Positions 53,231 to 61,975 of a DNA stretch of 64,000 nt are shown here, piece by piece. The notes beneath the pieces are model-generated. The model did not search any database. It saw only the letters and a list, made by a program, of their open reading frames with translations, and was not told the DNA's origin. The first letter of the stretch is position 1. The number at the start of each line of letters is the position of its first letter. The stretch comes from Acidobacteriota bacterium. GTDB lineage: Bacteria > Acidobacteriota > Terriglobia > Terriglobales > Acidobacteriaceae. A program made the position numbers and the translations under genes. Where the stretch lies: contig JAJYVF010000016.1 in NCBI GenBank assembly GCA_021792135.1, positions 1 to 64,000 of the forward strand, read 5' to 3'.

Positions 53231-53500
53231 CTAGATCGCGCGCGATTCCCCGGCCCTCGCTTCGTCGATGCTGGCAAGGATGGAGGTGATCTGGGCGAAA
53301 GGGATAAAGATGGCCGCAGGCCCCGCAGGCTTCAGGCGCAGCTTATCGGCGATGCGGTTCGCGGCCTGTTCGCTGTCGATCCAGATTCCGGTTTCCTCCA
53401 CGCCCAGCAGGGTGACGGGTTCGAGCTGTTCCTGATCGAGCAGTTGCGGCCCAAGCACAACGATCCTGTGGTGCACCAGCTTGGAGAGCTGCATTTCCAT
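53231..53500 (-). CDS. Conserved small hypothetical protein
   Basis: An 89-aa soluble protein with no signal peptide. LSKLVHHRIVVLGPQLLDQE and PVTLLGVEETGIWIDSEQAA give a compact beta-alpha pattern, followed by GPAAIFIPFAQITSILASID. The hydrophobic pattern and codon use look real. I chose the ATG at 53500, the in-frame start nearest a purine-rich GGAG; one at 53494 is also possible. It lies 78 bases downstream of the DUF5715-like gene on the same strand and may be cotranscribed. Function unknown. Confidence 0.6.
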   Translation of the reverse strand: MEMQLSKLVHHRIVVLGPQLLDQEQLEPVTLLGVEETGIWIDSEQAANRIADKLRLKPAGPAAIFIPFAQITSILASIDEARAGESRAI

Positions 53501-53578
53501 GGCGTGTTCCAGACTCCGCCCGGCAGGCGGGCTTGTCAAACGGGGGTTGGGCGGGATGCGGAAGGGAACGGAATCAGA

Positions 53579-54388
53579 TCAGCGGATTCGCGCAGCCAGC
53601 AGCGTGGTGCTCGTATGCCGGCGGCCCGCAACCAGCCGCGGAGGCGCCGGCGGCACATAGGTTCGATAGACGGTGATGTGGAAGCAGGACTGGTAGAACT
53701 CCTCCTCGACATCGATCTTGCCGGCGGTCTGCAGGGGCAGCAGCCAGGCGCGCATCCAGGCCAGCTCGGAGAAGGTCAGGCCGTGCTTGCCGATGTCGAT
53801 GGCGGCTCCGGTCAGGTGCGGGGAGGCCACATCGCCGTCGGCCGGCGCGGCGTTGCCGTTGATCGCAAGCAGCGCACGCTGGAAGGCGACGGTGCGCACG
53901 GCGGAGTTGATCTGCAACGGCCGATGGAAGCGCGCGTAGTGGACACGAGCCAGATCCGCCAGGAAGCGCGCCGTCCAGGGGCGGCAAAAGCGCCGGTTCG
54001 CGGGCAGGTCAGGATTCACGCGGAGCGCAAAGCTCGCCGGCAGCGGCAGCAGTTCGCGGTCCGCTTCGAGCTGCTCGAGCTGGGCGTCGTTCTCAATCCG
54101 CACCAGACCTTCGGCGGCGTCGCGCTGATTCTGGCGGAGAAGGGATTCATAGGATCCGCGGAGCGGGGGAAGGTAGCGCACGCGGCGGGAGCGAGCGGCG
54201 GCGCTGGTCCGGACCACCCTGGCCGGGGACGCGGCGCGACGACGCACAACCCGATGGATGCGGCGGTGCGCGGCGCGATGAGGATGGCGAACCGCCGCTT
54301 CCGTTCCGTTCCGGGCCGCAGCCAGAGCAGCCGGGGGAAGAGCCGCCGCGAGGGCGACCACAACGACAAACAGGGACCGAATACGCAT
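53579..54388 (-). CDS. DUF5715 family protein (M15-like peptidase fold), exported
   Basis: A 269-aa protein with a signal peptide (LFVVVVALAAALPPAALAA), a basic Arg/His-rich linker, and a C-terminal domain with SPHLTGAAIDIGKHGL and CFHITVYRTY. The His-x6-Asp and the later H-x-T-V are the zinc-binding arrangement of M15 D-Ala-D-Ala or L,D carboxypeptidases, here in the DUF5715 variant. NSAVRTVAFQRALLAING is the Arg motif ahead of it. It probably works on peptidoglycan. Activity is inferred from fold only. Confidence 0.78.
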   Translation of the reverse strand: MRIRSLFVVVVALAAALPPAALAAARNGTEAAVRHPHRAAHRRIHRVVRRRAASPARVVRTSAAARSRRVRYLPPLRGSYESLLRQNQRDAAEGLVRIENDAQLEQLEADRELLPLPASFALRVNPDLPANRRFCRPWTARFLADLARVHYARFHRPLQINSAVRTVAFQRALLAINGNAAPADGDVASPHLTGAAIDIGKHGLTFSELAWMRAWLLPLQTAGKIDVEEEFYQSCFHITVYRTYVPPAPPRLVAGRRHTSTTLLAARIR

Positions 54389-54619
54389 TCCAGAGACCGC
54401 GAAGAATCGTTAGGAGCAGTTCCAGAGTACCGTGACCCCTATGGGCGGAAGAAGTAGCAATCCGGGTTCCCGCCGAAAAATCCGAGTGGATCGCCGAGGA
54501 CCTGGACGAGGGCGATGGGGCGGGCTGAGGGCTTTTCACTTCCCGCGGCCGGAGCGGGGAGTACAATTCCGGAAACTCTCCCGCCCAACGAGCCGCAGCC
54601 AGCTATCCAGGAGGTACTT

Positions 54620-55375
54620 ATGTCTGAAGCCGCCGTTCAGCCCGGAGCGCCCGCCGAGCCGCTCAGCCAGGTGCAGCGCGTGGTCGACACCTTTGTCGCT
54701 CCCTCCAGGACGTTCACCGACATCCTGCGCAGCGCCAGCTGGTGGCTGCCCTGGCTGCTTGCCGCCGTGGTGACCCTGGCCCTGGGGGTGGCGATTCAGC
54801 AGAAGATCGGCTGGGACAAGACCTACGACAATATGCTGCGCCAGCAGAGCGCCGCAGCCCAGCAGCGCATGGAGCAGATGCCGGCTGAACAGCAGGCGCA
54901 TATCCGGGCGGTGAGCGTGAAGGCGACGCAGGGGATCTTCTGGGCGACGCCGCTGATCGGCCTGATCGTTGCCGTCGTGGCCGCGGCCATTCTGCTGGCC
55001 AGCGTCAATTTCGGCTTCGGGGGCCGGGCGAAGTTCGGCCAGATGTTTGCAGTGTGGATTTACGGAACGCTGCCGTGGGCGATCCAGGGGCTGCTGGGAA
55101 TCATCACGATCTATGCCGGTGTCGATAGGGACTCGTTCGATCTGAAGAATTTCGTGGGGACGAACATTGGCTACTTCCTGCCCACCGACCTGCCCCGGTG
55201 GTTGATCACGCTGGGCACCTCGATCGATATTTTCACCATCTGGGCGCTCATCCTGCTTACCATCGGCTGCTCCATCGCAGGCAGGATCAGGCGCGGCCAG
55301 GCGGCCGCGGTGGTATGGGGATGGTGGGCGCTGATTACTCTGATCAAGGTCGGGGCAGCGGGGATTGCCGGATGA
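54620..55375 (+). CDS. Yip1 family membrane protein
   Basis: A 251-aa integral membrane protein of the bacterial Yip1 domain group. A polar N terminus (residues 1-25) with VVDTFVAPSRTFTDILRSAS precedes five hydrophobic segments, including WWLPWLLAAVVTLALGVAI, ATPLIGLIVAVVAAAILLA and IFTIWALILLTIGCSIAG. The segment WGWWALITLIKVG closes the chain. The bacterial role is unknown; the eukaryotic relatives act in membrane trafficking. The ATG is set by AGGAGG seven bases upstream. Confidence 0.85.
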   Translation: MSEAAVQPGAPAEPLSQVQRVVDTFVAPSRTFTDILRSASWWLPWLLAAVVTLALGVAIQQKIGWDKTYDNMLRQQSAAAQQRMEQMPAEQQAHIRAVSVKATQGIFWATPLIGLIVAVVAAAILLASVNFGFGGRAKFGQMFAVWIYGTLPWAIQGLLGIITIYAGVDRDSFDLKNFVGTNIGYFLPTDLPRWLITLGTSIDIFTIWALILLTIGCSIAGRIRRGQAAAVVWGWWALITLIKVGAAGIAG

Positions 55376-55499
55376 TGGGAAAGGGGAGAAGCGGGCAGGA
55401 GAAGAGCAGCCCGCGGGATTTTTTTTCCAAGAGCAAAATCGCCCGTGATTTCGTTGCAACAACTTAGCGGGGCTCAGCCGGGTGAGGGGCTCCTGTGTG

Positions 55500-55720
55500 A
55501 CGCAAAACAAGTCAGATGGAGCGTGGCCGAGCTTGCCCCAGTCCCGGCCGGGTTTGCGTCAACCTCGGCCGCGATGAACGCAGTTGACTGAAAAGAAGTC
55601 AGATCCGGGACGGCCGAGGCTGCGGCCATCGCGGCCGTGCCGGGCTGGATCTCGGCCGAGGCTGCGGTCATCCCGGCTGAGATTGCGGCACTCTCGTCCG
55701 TGCCTGCGGGCTTCCGGAGG
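55500..55720. repeat. 21-bp imperfect tandem repeat block, copy 2
   Basis: Units like CGGCCGAGGCTGCGG and CGGCTGAGATTGCGGCA repeat at about 21-bp spacing, and the order of units matches copy 1 at 7480-7690. Best identity is 55564-55593 against 7552-7581. No gene is associated here. The gene-free region 55376-56035 otherwise holds only the hairpin at 55813-55834 and unassigned sequence. Confidence 0.75.
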
Positions 55721-55812
55721 GTATCAGGGCATCGCCGTCCTGCGTGTCTGGAGGCTGCGGGAATCTCAAAGATCGTCACGCTGTCCGGCCTGGGCCGGAG
55801 CGTGCAACAAAA

Positions 55813-55834
55813 GAGCCCGCACGTAGGCGGGCTC
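55813..55834. terminator. GC-rich hairpin in the gene-free region
   Basis: Perfect 8-bp arms GAGCCCGC and GCGGGCTC flank ACGTAG, preceded by AAAA on the plus strand, so a minus-strand reading would give a short T tract. No nearby gene end explains it. Confidence 0.5.
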
Positions 55835-56035
55835 GATACACGACTGCTCAATGATCTCAGGGTAGCGGGGCTGGAGCGGGGAGGCAAGGAGAATCGGCGG
55901 GGCGGCGTTACGGAGGTAAGGGGCTGGGGGCACGGCCTGCCGAGGCAGTGCCGCAGAGACACAGCACTGCCTCAGAGACACAAAGGATGACATTTTCAGG
56001 CAGCTTATTTCGGAGCGACCCGTTTAGCTGGCCGG

Positions 56036-57463
56036 TCAGTCTTCCATCGCAAATTCGCGTGCGGCTTCGAGAAGGGTGGTGACGGACTGCTTCGAGCAGG
56101 ATTCGGAGTAGATGCGGAGCAGCGGCTCGGTGCCGGAGGCGCGCAGCAGCAGCCAGGTTCTGGCGGCATTGGGTTTGGATCGGGCTTCGGGGTTGTCGAG
56201 CCAGAACTTGATGCCGTCGAGGGTTTCGACTTTTTCGACGCGCATACCGGCAAAATCGTGTACGCCTCTCCTGGCGCGGGCGATGGCGGCGTCCTTCCGC
56301 GCGTCGGGGATGTGGAGGTCGATGCGTCCGTAGTGGTGCTCGCCGTATTCGCGCTGCAGGCGGTCGACGAGCTGGCCGAGGGTCTTCTTCTCGTCGGCCA
56401 TGACGTTGGCGAGGAGCAGGGAATTGAGCAGGCCGTCGCGCTCGGGCAGATGACGGCGGATGCCGATGCCGCCGGATTCTTCGCCGCCGATGAGGATGTC
56501 CTCGGTGAGCATGAGATCGCAGACGAATTTGAAGCCGATGCCGTGCTCGTGGAGACGGCGGCCGTAGCGGGCGGCGATGCGGTCGAGCATGGAGGTGGTG
56601 TTAAAGGCGCGGGTGACGTCGCCGGGCCACTGGCGGCGTTCGAGAAGCCACTGGAGGATGACGGAGTAGATCTTGTGGGGGTCGACGAAGTTGCCGTGCT
56701 CGTCGACGGCTCCGATGCGGTCGGCGTCGCCGTCGGTGACGAGGCCGGCGTGGCAGCCGCGTTCGACGACGATGTCCTGGCAGGCGCGGATGTGGGGCTC
56801 GATGGGCTCGGGGTTGACTCCGCCGAAGAGGGGATCGTGGCTGGCGCGAATCTCGACGTAATCGACGCCGATGTGGGAGAAGATGCCTGCGAGGATGCCG
56901 GCACCGGCTCCGTACATGCAGTCGATGGCGAAGCGGAAGCCCGATTGGGCGATGGCATCGAGATCGACGAAGCGCTGGATGGCTTCGATGTAGGGCGGGA
57001 GGAAATCGACCTTTTCAATGGCGGCCGGTTTGCCGGCGGGGAGCGGCTGGCCGAGGAGGCTTTCGATTTCCGCCATGATGGAGGGGCTGCCGGATCCTCC
57101 GTAGGACGCCTTGTACTTCACGCCGTTCCAATGGGGGGGGTTGTGGCTGGAGGTGATCATGACGCCGCCGGCCGCGCCCGTATGCTTGACGGCCCAGGAA
57201 AGGGCCGGCGTGGGCGTGATGCGATCCGCCAGGCGGACGGGAATGCCGGCAGCGGCGATGACCTCGGCGGCCGCGGCGGCAAAGGCGGGGGAGCCGAAGC
57301 GGGTGTCGTAGCCGATGCAGACGCCGCGGGCGGGGTCTTCTTCGCGGAGAACATAGGAGGCGATGGCCGCGGCGGCGGCGCGGACATTCTCGAAGGTGAA
57401 ATCGTCGGCGATGATGCCGCGCCAGCCGTCCGTTCCAAACTTAACCGGAGATTTCTTACTCAT
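56036..57463 (-). CDS. Phosphomannomutase/phosphoglucomutase
   Basis: A 475-aa alpha-D-phosphohexomutase interconverting mannose-6-phosphate and mannose-1-phosphate (and probably the glucose pair). Domain 1 begins KFGTDGWRGIIADDFTFENV; the phosphoserine loop is MITSSHNPPHWNGVKYK; the metal loop is DGDADRIGAVDE; sugar specificity is GGEESGGIGIRRHLPERDG; the phosphate loop is LLRASGTEPLLRIYSES. The GGEESGG form is typical of dual PMM/PGM enzymes. It is the last gene of the ManA/GMP/PMM operon, 41 bases after the previous one. Confidence 0.93.
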   Translation of the reverse strand: MSKKSPVKFGTDGWRGIIADDFTFENVRAAAAAIASYVLREEDPARGVCIGYDTRFGSPAFAAAAAEVIAAAGIPVRLADRITPTPALSWAVKHTGAAGGVMITSSHNPPHWNGVKYKASYGGSGSPSIMAEIESLLGQPLPAGKPAAIEKVDFLPPYIEAIQRFVDLDAIAQSGFRFAIDCMYGAGAGILAGIFSHIGVDYVEIRASHDPLFGGVNPEPIEPHIRACQDIVVERGCHAGLVTDGDADRIGAVDEHGNFVDPHKIYSVILQWLLERRQWPGDVTRAFNTTSMLDRIAARYGRRLHEHGIGFKFVCDLMLTEDILIGGEESGGIGIRRHLPERDGLLNSLLLANVMADEKKTLGQLVDRLQREYGEHHYGRIDLHIPDARKDAAIARARRGVHDFAGMRVEKVETLDGIKFWLDNPEARSKPNAARTWLLLRASGTEPLLRIYSESCSKQSVTTLLEAAREFAMED

Positions 57464-57504
57464 TTTCTCCTTCAGGGTGCGAGGGCGAACCTCGCCACAG
57501 CCTC

Positions 57505-58635
57505 CTAGACCAGTTCGTCGTGCCCGCGCGCGAGCAGTTCCTTCACTACCTTGCCGACGTCCTGGGAGTGGTGGCGGGTGGTGATGAGCAGAGCGTCCGG
57601 CGTCTCGACTACCACCAGATCGTTCACGCCGACGAGCGCGACGAAGCGCTCAGGGCAGAAGACGTAGTTGCCGGCGGCGTTCATCACCAGCGTGCCGGCG
57701 CTTTCGACGACATTGGCGTCTTCATCGGCAGCCCCGCGCTCGAGCTGGAATTCGTGGAGCGCCGCCCAGGAGCCGAGGTCGTTCCAGCCAAAGCGCGCGG
57801 GCAGGCAATAGAGGCTGGAATGATGCTCGCCGCGGGCCGAACGTGGTTCCAGCACAGCGTAATCGACGCTGATGTTCTCGCACTTGGGATAGAGCTCGGC
57901 AAAGGCCTTCTCAAACTGAGGCGTCTCCCAGGCGGCGGCAATTTCCTCCAGCAGCGGTGCGGTGTCGGGCATGAGCTCGCGGACGGCGTTGGCCAGGGTG
58001 CGGGCGCTCCAGACAAAGATGCCGCTGTTCCAGAAGTAATTGCCCGCGGCCAGGAATTCCTCGGCGCGCTTGAGGCTGGGTTTTTCGGTGAAGCGGCGCA
58101 CCCGCAGGATGCCCTCGGCGTAGCTGGATCCGGTTTCGATGTAGCCATAGCCGGTTTCGGGGCGGGTGGGCTCGATGCCGAGGACGACCATGTTGTCGCC
58201 GGCAGCGGCCAGCGCGGCGGCAGCGCGGATGGTGGCGGCGAAGGCGTCTTCGTCGGTGATCACATGGTCGGCGGGGAAGATGCCGAGCACGGCCTCGGGG
58301 GCGGTTCGCTCGATGAGGAAGGCGGCCAGACCAGCCGCGGGGGCGGTGTTGCGGGCGGCCGGCTCGCAGATCACCTGTCTTGCGGGGACGCAGTCGAGCT
58401 GGGTGCAGACGGCTGGGGAGAGGCGCGTGTTGGTGATGACCCAGACGTGCTCGGGGGTGGCGAGCGGGGCGGGCTGGCCGGGGGAGGTGAGGCGGTCCAT
58501 GGTTTGCTGGATCATGGTGCGCTCGCCGTCGAGAGCCAGCACCTGTTTGGCGCGGGCGCGGCGGCTTCTGGGCCAGAAGCGGGTGCCGCTGCCTCCGGCC
58601 AGGATGACGGGACGAAAGTCGATGGGCATGGTCAT
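57505..58635 (-). CDS. Mannose-1-phosphate guanylyltransferase
   Basis: A 376-aa nucleotidyltransferase making GDP-mannose from mannose-1-phosphate and GTP. PVILAGGSGTRFWPRSRR and AKQVLALDGE are the nucleotide signature; LGIFPADHVITDEDAF and GYGYIETGSSYAEG follow, and RFTEKPSLKRAEEFLAAGNY with FWNSGIFVW is typical of the ManC/GMP group. It lacks the C-terminal isomerase cupin domain, which is a separate gene here. ATG 58635 has AGG upstream; a TTG overlapping the manA stop as TTGA is an alternative. Second gene of the GDP-mannose operon. Confidence 0.92.
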   Translation of the reverse strand: MTMPIDFRPVILAGGSGTRFWPRSRRARAKQVLALDGERTMIQQTMDRLTSPGQPAPLATPEHVWVITNTRLSPAVCTQLDCVPARQVICEPAARNTAPAAGLAAFLIERTAPEAVLGIFPADHVITDEDAFAATIRAAAALAAAGDNMVVLGIEPTRPETGYGYIETGSSYAEGILRVRRFTEKPSLKRAEEFLAAGNYFWNSGIFVWSARTLANAVRELMPDTAPLLEEIAAAWETPQFEKAFAELYPKCENISVDYAVLEPRSARGEHHSSLYCLPARFGWNDLGSWAALHEFQLERGAADEDANVVESAGTLVMNAAGNYVFCPERFVALVGVNDLVVVETPDALLITTRHHSQDVGKVVKELLARGHDELV

Positions 58636-58664
58636 GCTTTGCCTGAAGGCCAGCTTCGGTTCAT

Positions 58665-59609
58665 TCAACCCTCCGCGGGTAAGATGCGGATCAGCTCGGA
58701 GGAAGCGTCGGCGACCAGGGTCCAGCGCCTGGCAGCGGCGGGGATGACAGCGATCTGGTTGCGTTCGAGGGAGAAGGGTTCAAAGCCATCGCCGGAAATG
58801 CGCAGGGCTCCCTGGAGGACAAAGAGCAGCTGAAGGGTGGGCACGGGGGCCAGGAGCGAAGGCAGGGTGGCGGGGCGGACGGGCCAGCGCTCGATGCGGA
58901 AGTAGCGCTCGTCGATGAGGATGCTGTGGCCGTCCACCGGGCGGGGAGGGACCTTGCCGGCTCGCGTTTTCAGGCGCATGGCGGCGAAGGATTTTTCGAT
59001 GTGCAGTTCGCGCGGGCTGCCGTAGTCGTAGAGGCGGTAGGTGAGGTCGCTGGTCTGCTGGGTTTCGAGCATCACGACGCCAGGAGCCATGGCATGTACG
59101 GTACCGGCATCGACGAAGAGCATGTCGCCTTTGGCGACGGGGATCATTTCGAGGAGGGATTCGAGGGAGTGGTCGTGGAGGGCGGCGCGGACCTGTTCGG
59201 CGATGACGCCGGGACGGAGGCCGAGGGCGACCTGGGCACCGGGTTGGGCGTCGAGGGTGTACCAGCACTCGGTCTTGCCGCGGGGTTCGCCGTATTGCTG
59301 CGCGAGGGCGTCGTCCGGGTGAACCTGGACGCTGAGTTTTTCCTTTGGAAAGAGCAGCTTGATGAGCAGGGGGAAGTCCTGTGCGGCGAGCTCCAGGCCG
59401 AGGAGCGGGGCGTGGTACTGGCGGGTAATCTCATCGAGGCGCAGGCCCTTCAGCGGGCCGGTATCGGCGGTGCACATTTCGCCGGTGAGCCAGACTTCTC
59501 CGATGGGTTCGCCTTCGGTCCTGAAGTCGAACCAGGGGGAGAGGTCGTGAAAGCCCCAGGGGCGGGGGCGAAACCAGGGCGCAAGTCGAAAGGGCGCTAG
59601 CGTTTCCAT
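58665..59609 (-). CDS. manA: Type I mannose-6-phosphate isomerase
   Basis: A 314-aa zinc cupin enzyme converting fructose-6-phosphate to mannose-6-phosphate. PLLIKLLFPKEKLSVQVHPD gives the Gln/His ligands, then PRGKTECWYTLDAQPG the Glu, and MLFVDAGTVHAM the last His. The short length (about 310 against 390 in E. coli) is that of the Bacillus-like class without the inserted helical domain. It is first in the operon with GDP-mannose pyrophosphorylase and phosphohexomutase, completing the path from fructose-6-phosphate to GDP-mannose. Confidence 0.92.
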   Translation of the reverse strand: METLAPFRLAPWFRPRPWGFHDLSPWFDFRTEGEPIGEVWLTGEMCTADTGPLKGLRLDEITRQYHAPLLGLELAAQDFPLLIKLLFPKEKLSVQVHPDDALAQQYGEPRGKTECWYTLDAQPGAQVALGLRPGVIAEQVRAALHDHSLESLLEMIPVAKGDMLFVDAGTVHAMAPGVVMLETQQTSDLTYRLYDYGSPRELHIEKSFAAMRLKTRAGKVPPRPVDGHSILIDERYFRIERWPVRPATLPSLLAPVPTLQLLFVLQGALRISGDGFEPFSLERNQIAVIPAAARRWTLVADASSELIRILPAEG

Positions 59610-59681
59610 GTGTCATTAGTATGCCCCAGAGGACCATGCTTCGCGGGGTGGGGAGAGCTTCTCGGGTAGGATAGGCTCTGT

Positions 59682-60638
59682 ATGGCTCGATATCTGGTTA
59701 CCGGCTGTGCCGGGTTTATCGGCTCCTGGATCACCCAGGCCCTCATTGAGCGCGGCGAGACGGTGCGCGGGCTCGACAACTTTGAAACCGGCAAGCGCGA
59801 GAACCTCGAGCACCTTTACGGGAAATTCGAATTTGTTCCCTGCGATCTGCGCGATCCGGAGGCGACGATCCGGGCGTGCGAGGGGGTGGATTTCATCCTG
59901 CACGAGGCGGCGCGGCCATCGGTTTTCCGCTCGCTGGCCGATCCGCGGACCAGTCACACGGCCAACATCGACGGCACTTTTAACCTGCTGGAAGGCGCGC
60001 GGCTGGCCGGGGTGAAGCGGATTGTCTATGCGGCGTCGTCGTCGGCGTACGGGAATCAGCCGGGGTTTCCGCGGCGGGAGAGCATGGTTCCGATGCCGAT
60101 TGCGCCGTATCCGGTGCAGAAGCTGACGGGCGAGTTCTACATGAAGAGCTACTGGCAGATTTATGGGATCGAGACGGTCAGCCTGCGCTACTTCAATATA
60201 TTCGGGCCACGGCAGGTGCCGAATTCGCCGTACAGCGCGGTGATGGCGAAGTTCATTTTCCAGATGATGCGGGGGGAGCGGCCCACGATCTTTGGGAGCG
60301 GGGAGCACAGCCGGGACTTCACCTACATCGAGAACGCCGTTGCGGCCAATCTGCAGGCGCTCGAGGCGGCGGCGGAGAAGGTGGCCGGGCGGGTGTTCAA
60401 TGTGGCGTGCGGGGAGCGACATTCGCTGAACGAGACGTTCCGGATCCTGGCGGAGCTGCTCGATTTCCACGAGCCGCCGATCTATGCGGAGGCGCGCAAG
60501 GGGGACATTGAGACATCGGAGGCGGATATTTCGGCAGCGCGGGAGGCCTTCGGGTACGATCCGGGCGTGAGCTTTGAGGAAGGGCTGCGGCGCACGGTGG
60601 AGTGGTATAAGGCGCAGTACGCGGCCGTGGCGGCCTGA
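59682..60638 (+). CDS. NAD-dependent sugar-nucleotide epimerase/dehydratase
   Basis: A 318-aa extended short-chain dehydrogenase. RYLVTGCAGFIGSWITQALI is the NAD fold (GxxGxxG), NFETGKRENLEHL follows, IVYAASSSAYGNQ supplies the Ser, and IAPYPVQKLTGEFY the YxxxK pair. SLRYFNIFGPRQVPNSPYSA and FTYIENAVAANLQA continue the WbpP/UDP-GlcNAc 4-epimerase-like pattern. The sugar cannot be fixed: UDP-GlcNAc, UDP-glucose or GDP-mannose products are candidates, and the divergent GDP-mannose operon makes surface glycan synthesis likely. Confidence 0.88.
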   Translation: MARYLVTGCAGFIGSWITQALIERGETVRGLDNFETGKRENLEHLYGKFEFVPCDLRDPEATIRACEGVDFILHEAARPSVFRSLADPRTSHTANIDGTFNLLEGARLAGVKRIVYAASSSAYGNQPGFPRRESMVPMPIAPYPVQKLTGEFYMKSYWQIYGIETVSLRYFNIFGPRQVPNSPYSAVMAKFIFQMMRGERPTIFGSGEHSRDFTYIENAVAANLQALEAAAEKVAGRVFNVACGERHSLNETFRILAELLDFHEPPIYAEARKGDIETSEADISAAREAFGYDPGVSFEEGLRRTVEWYKAQYAAVAA

Positions 60639-60745
60639 GGGCGGCGGGAAAAGGGAACGGGGGCGCCGAAATGTGCGTAGACTGGAGGGAGCCCCTTGTA
60701 CCATCGCCGCATGCCGTTTCGGGATGACCGGGCCGTCTTCCATCG

Positions 60746-61972
60746 ATGCAATTCGGCGAAGCCATCAAAGTCGCGCTGCAGTCGCTCTGGGCGAACAAGA
60801 TGCGGACGGTGCTCACCATCATCGGGGTGGTGATCGGCGTCGCATCGGTGATCGCGGTGATCACGCTTTCCAACGGGGCGAAGATGTTCGTGGTGCGGAA
60901 GATCGCGAACCACGGCTCGGATACGCTGACGGTCACGCGCATGAACGCGGTAATCTTCAGCGGCGACGAATATCTCAAGGAAACAAAGCGCAAGAACATC
61001 GTCTACGACGATTACTTCTATCTGCAGCGGACCTGCACGCGGTGCCTGGCGCTGGGGGCGTCGCTCGGCTCGACGGGCAAAGTCGTCAGCGGGAAGCAGT
61101 CCTCGGACAATACCCAGATCTCCGGCTGGACCTCCAGCATGTTCGACATCAACGACGAGAACATCGCCGAGGGGCGGGCGCTCACGCCCATGGATGACCG
61201 GCTGGCCACGCACGACATCGTCGTCGGCTACGACATCGTGGATAACCTGCTGCCGAATATCGATCCGATCGGGCAGGAGATCCGGGTGGATGGCGAAGTC
61301 TACACGATTGTGGGGGTGGGGGAGCGGAAGGGCGCGGTCTTCGGGCAGAGCGAAGACAACTACGTGGTGATGCCGCTGAGCACCTACCTGCACACGCATG
61401 GGGAGCACGAGAGCCTGGATATCTCAGCCAAAGCCGGGATGGCAGCGGGGGCTCTGGATAACCTTGAGGATCAGGTTCGGGCGCTGATGCGCGCACGGCG
61501 GCACGACCGGCCGGGCGAGGAGGACGATTTCGCGATCCAGACCAACGACACCTTTATCAGCCTGTTCAAGCAGATCACCGGCATGTTCGCGGGAATCATC
61601 ATCGGGATTGCGGCGATCTCGCTGGTGGTGGGCGGGGTGGTGATCATGAACATCATGCTGGTGTCGGTCACGGAACGGACGCGGGAGATCGGCATCCGCA
61701 AGGCGCTGGGGGCCAAACGGCGCGATGTGATGCTGCAGTTTCTGATCGAGTCGGCCACCATGGCGCTGATGGGAGGATTCTTCGGGGTCGTGGGCGGCAT
61801 TACGGTGGCGAAAGCTGTGACTCTGGTGGTGGGGTTTCCGTCCGCCATTGCGGTATGGGCGGTGTTTCTGGGGCTGTTCGTGGCCACCAGTGTGGGGATT
61901 TTTTTCGGCGTATATCCGGCGCATAAGGCAGCCAGCCTGGACCCGATCGTGGCCCTTCGGGCGGAGTTATAG
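60746..61972 (+). CDS. MacB-like ABC transporter permease, tandem copy 1
   Basis: A 408-aa inner-membrane permease. The first helix is near residues 20-45 (VLTIIGVVIGVASVIAVITL). A periplasmic MacB_PCD domain with VYTIVGVGERKGAVFG follows, then an FtsX domain with VVIMNIMLVSVTERTREIGI and RKALGAKRRDVMLQF, and three C-terminal helices. There is no ATPase in the pair. The start has no strong ribosome site. The stop is 3 bases before a second such gene, so the two should act together, perhaps as a heterodimer with a distant ATPase. Confidence 0.9.
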   Translation: MQFGEAIKVALQSLWANKMRTVLTIIGVVIGVASVIAVITLSNGAKMFVVRKIANHGSDTLTVTRMNAVIFSGDEYLKETKRKNIVYDDYFYLQRTCTRCLALGASLGSTGKVVSGKQSSDNTQISGWTSSMFDINDENIAEGRALTPMDDRLATHDIVVGYDIVDNLLPNIDPIGQEIRVDGEVYTIVGVGERKGAVFGQSEDNYVVMPLSTYLHTHGEHESLDISAKAGMAAGALDNLEDQVRALMRARRHDRPGEEDDFAIQTNDTFISLFKQITGMFAGIIIGIAAISLVVGGVVIMNIMLVSVTERTREIGIRKALGAKRRDVMLQFLIESATMALMGGFFGVVGGITVAKAVTLVVGFPSAIAVWAVFLGLFVATSVGIFFGVYPAHKAASLDPIVALRAEL

Positions 61973-61975
61973 CAG

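Noticed and set aside
55474-55962. A 162-codon minus-strand frame over repeat copy 2.
   Set aside because: Its sequence is mostly the 21-bp repeat and low-complexity Ala/Ser/Arg; the corresponding frame of copy 1 is not the coding frame of the gene there.
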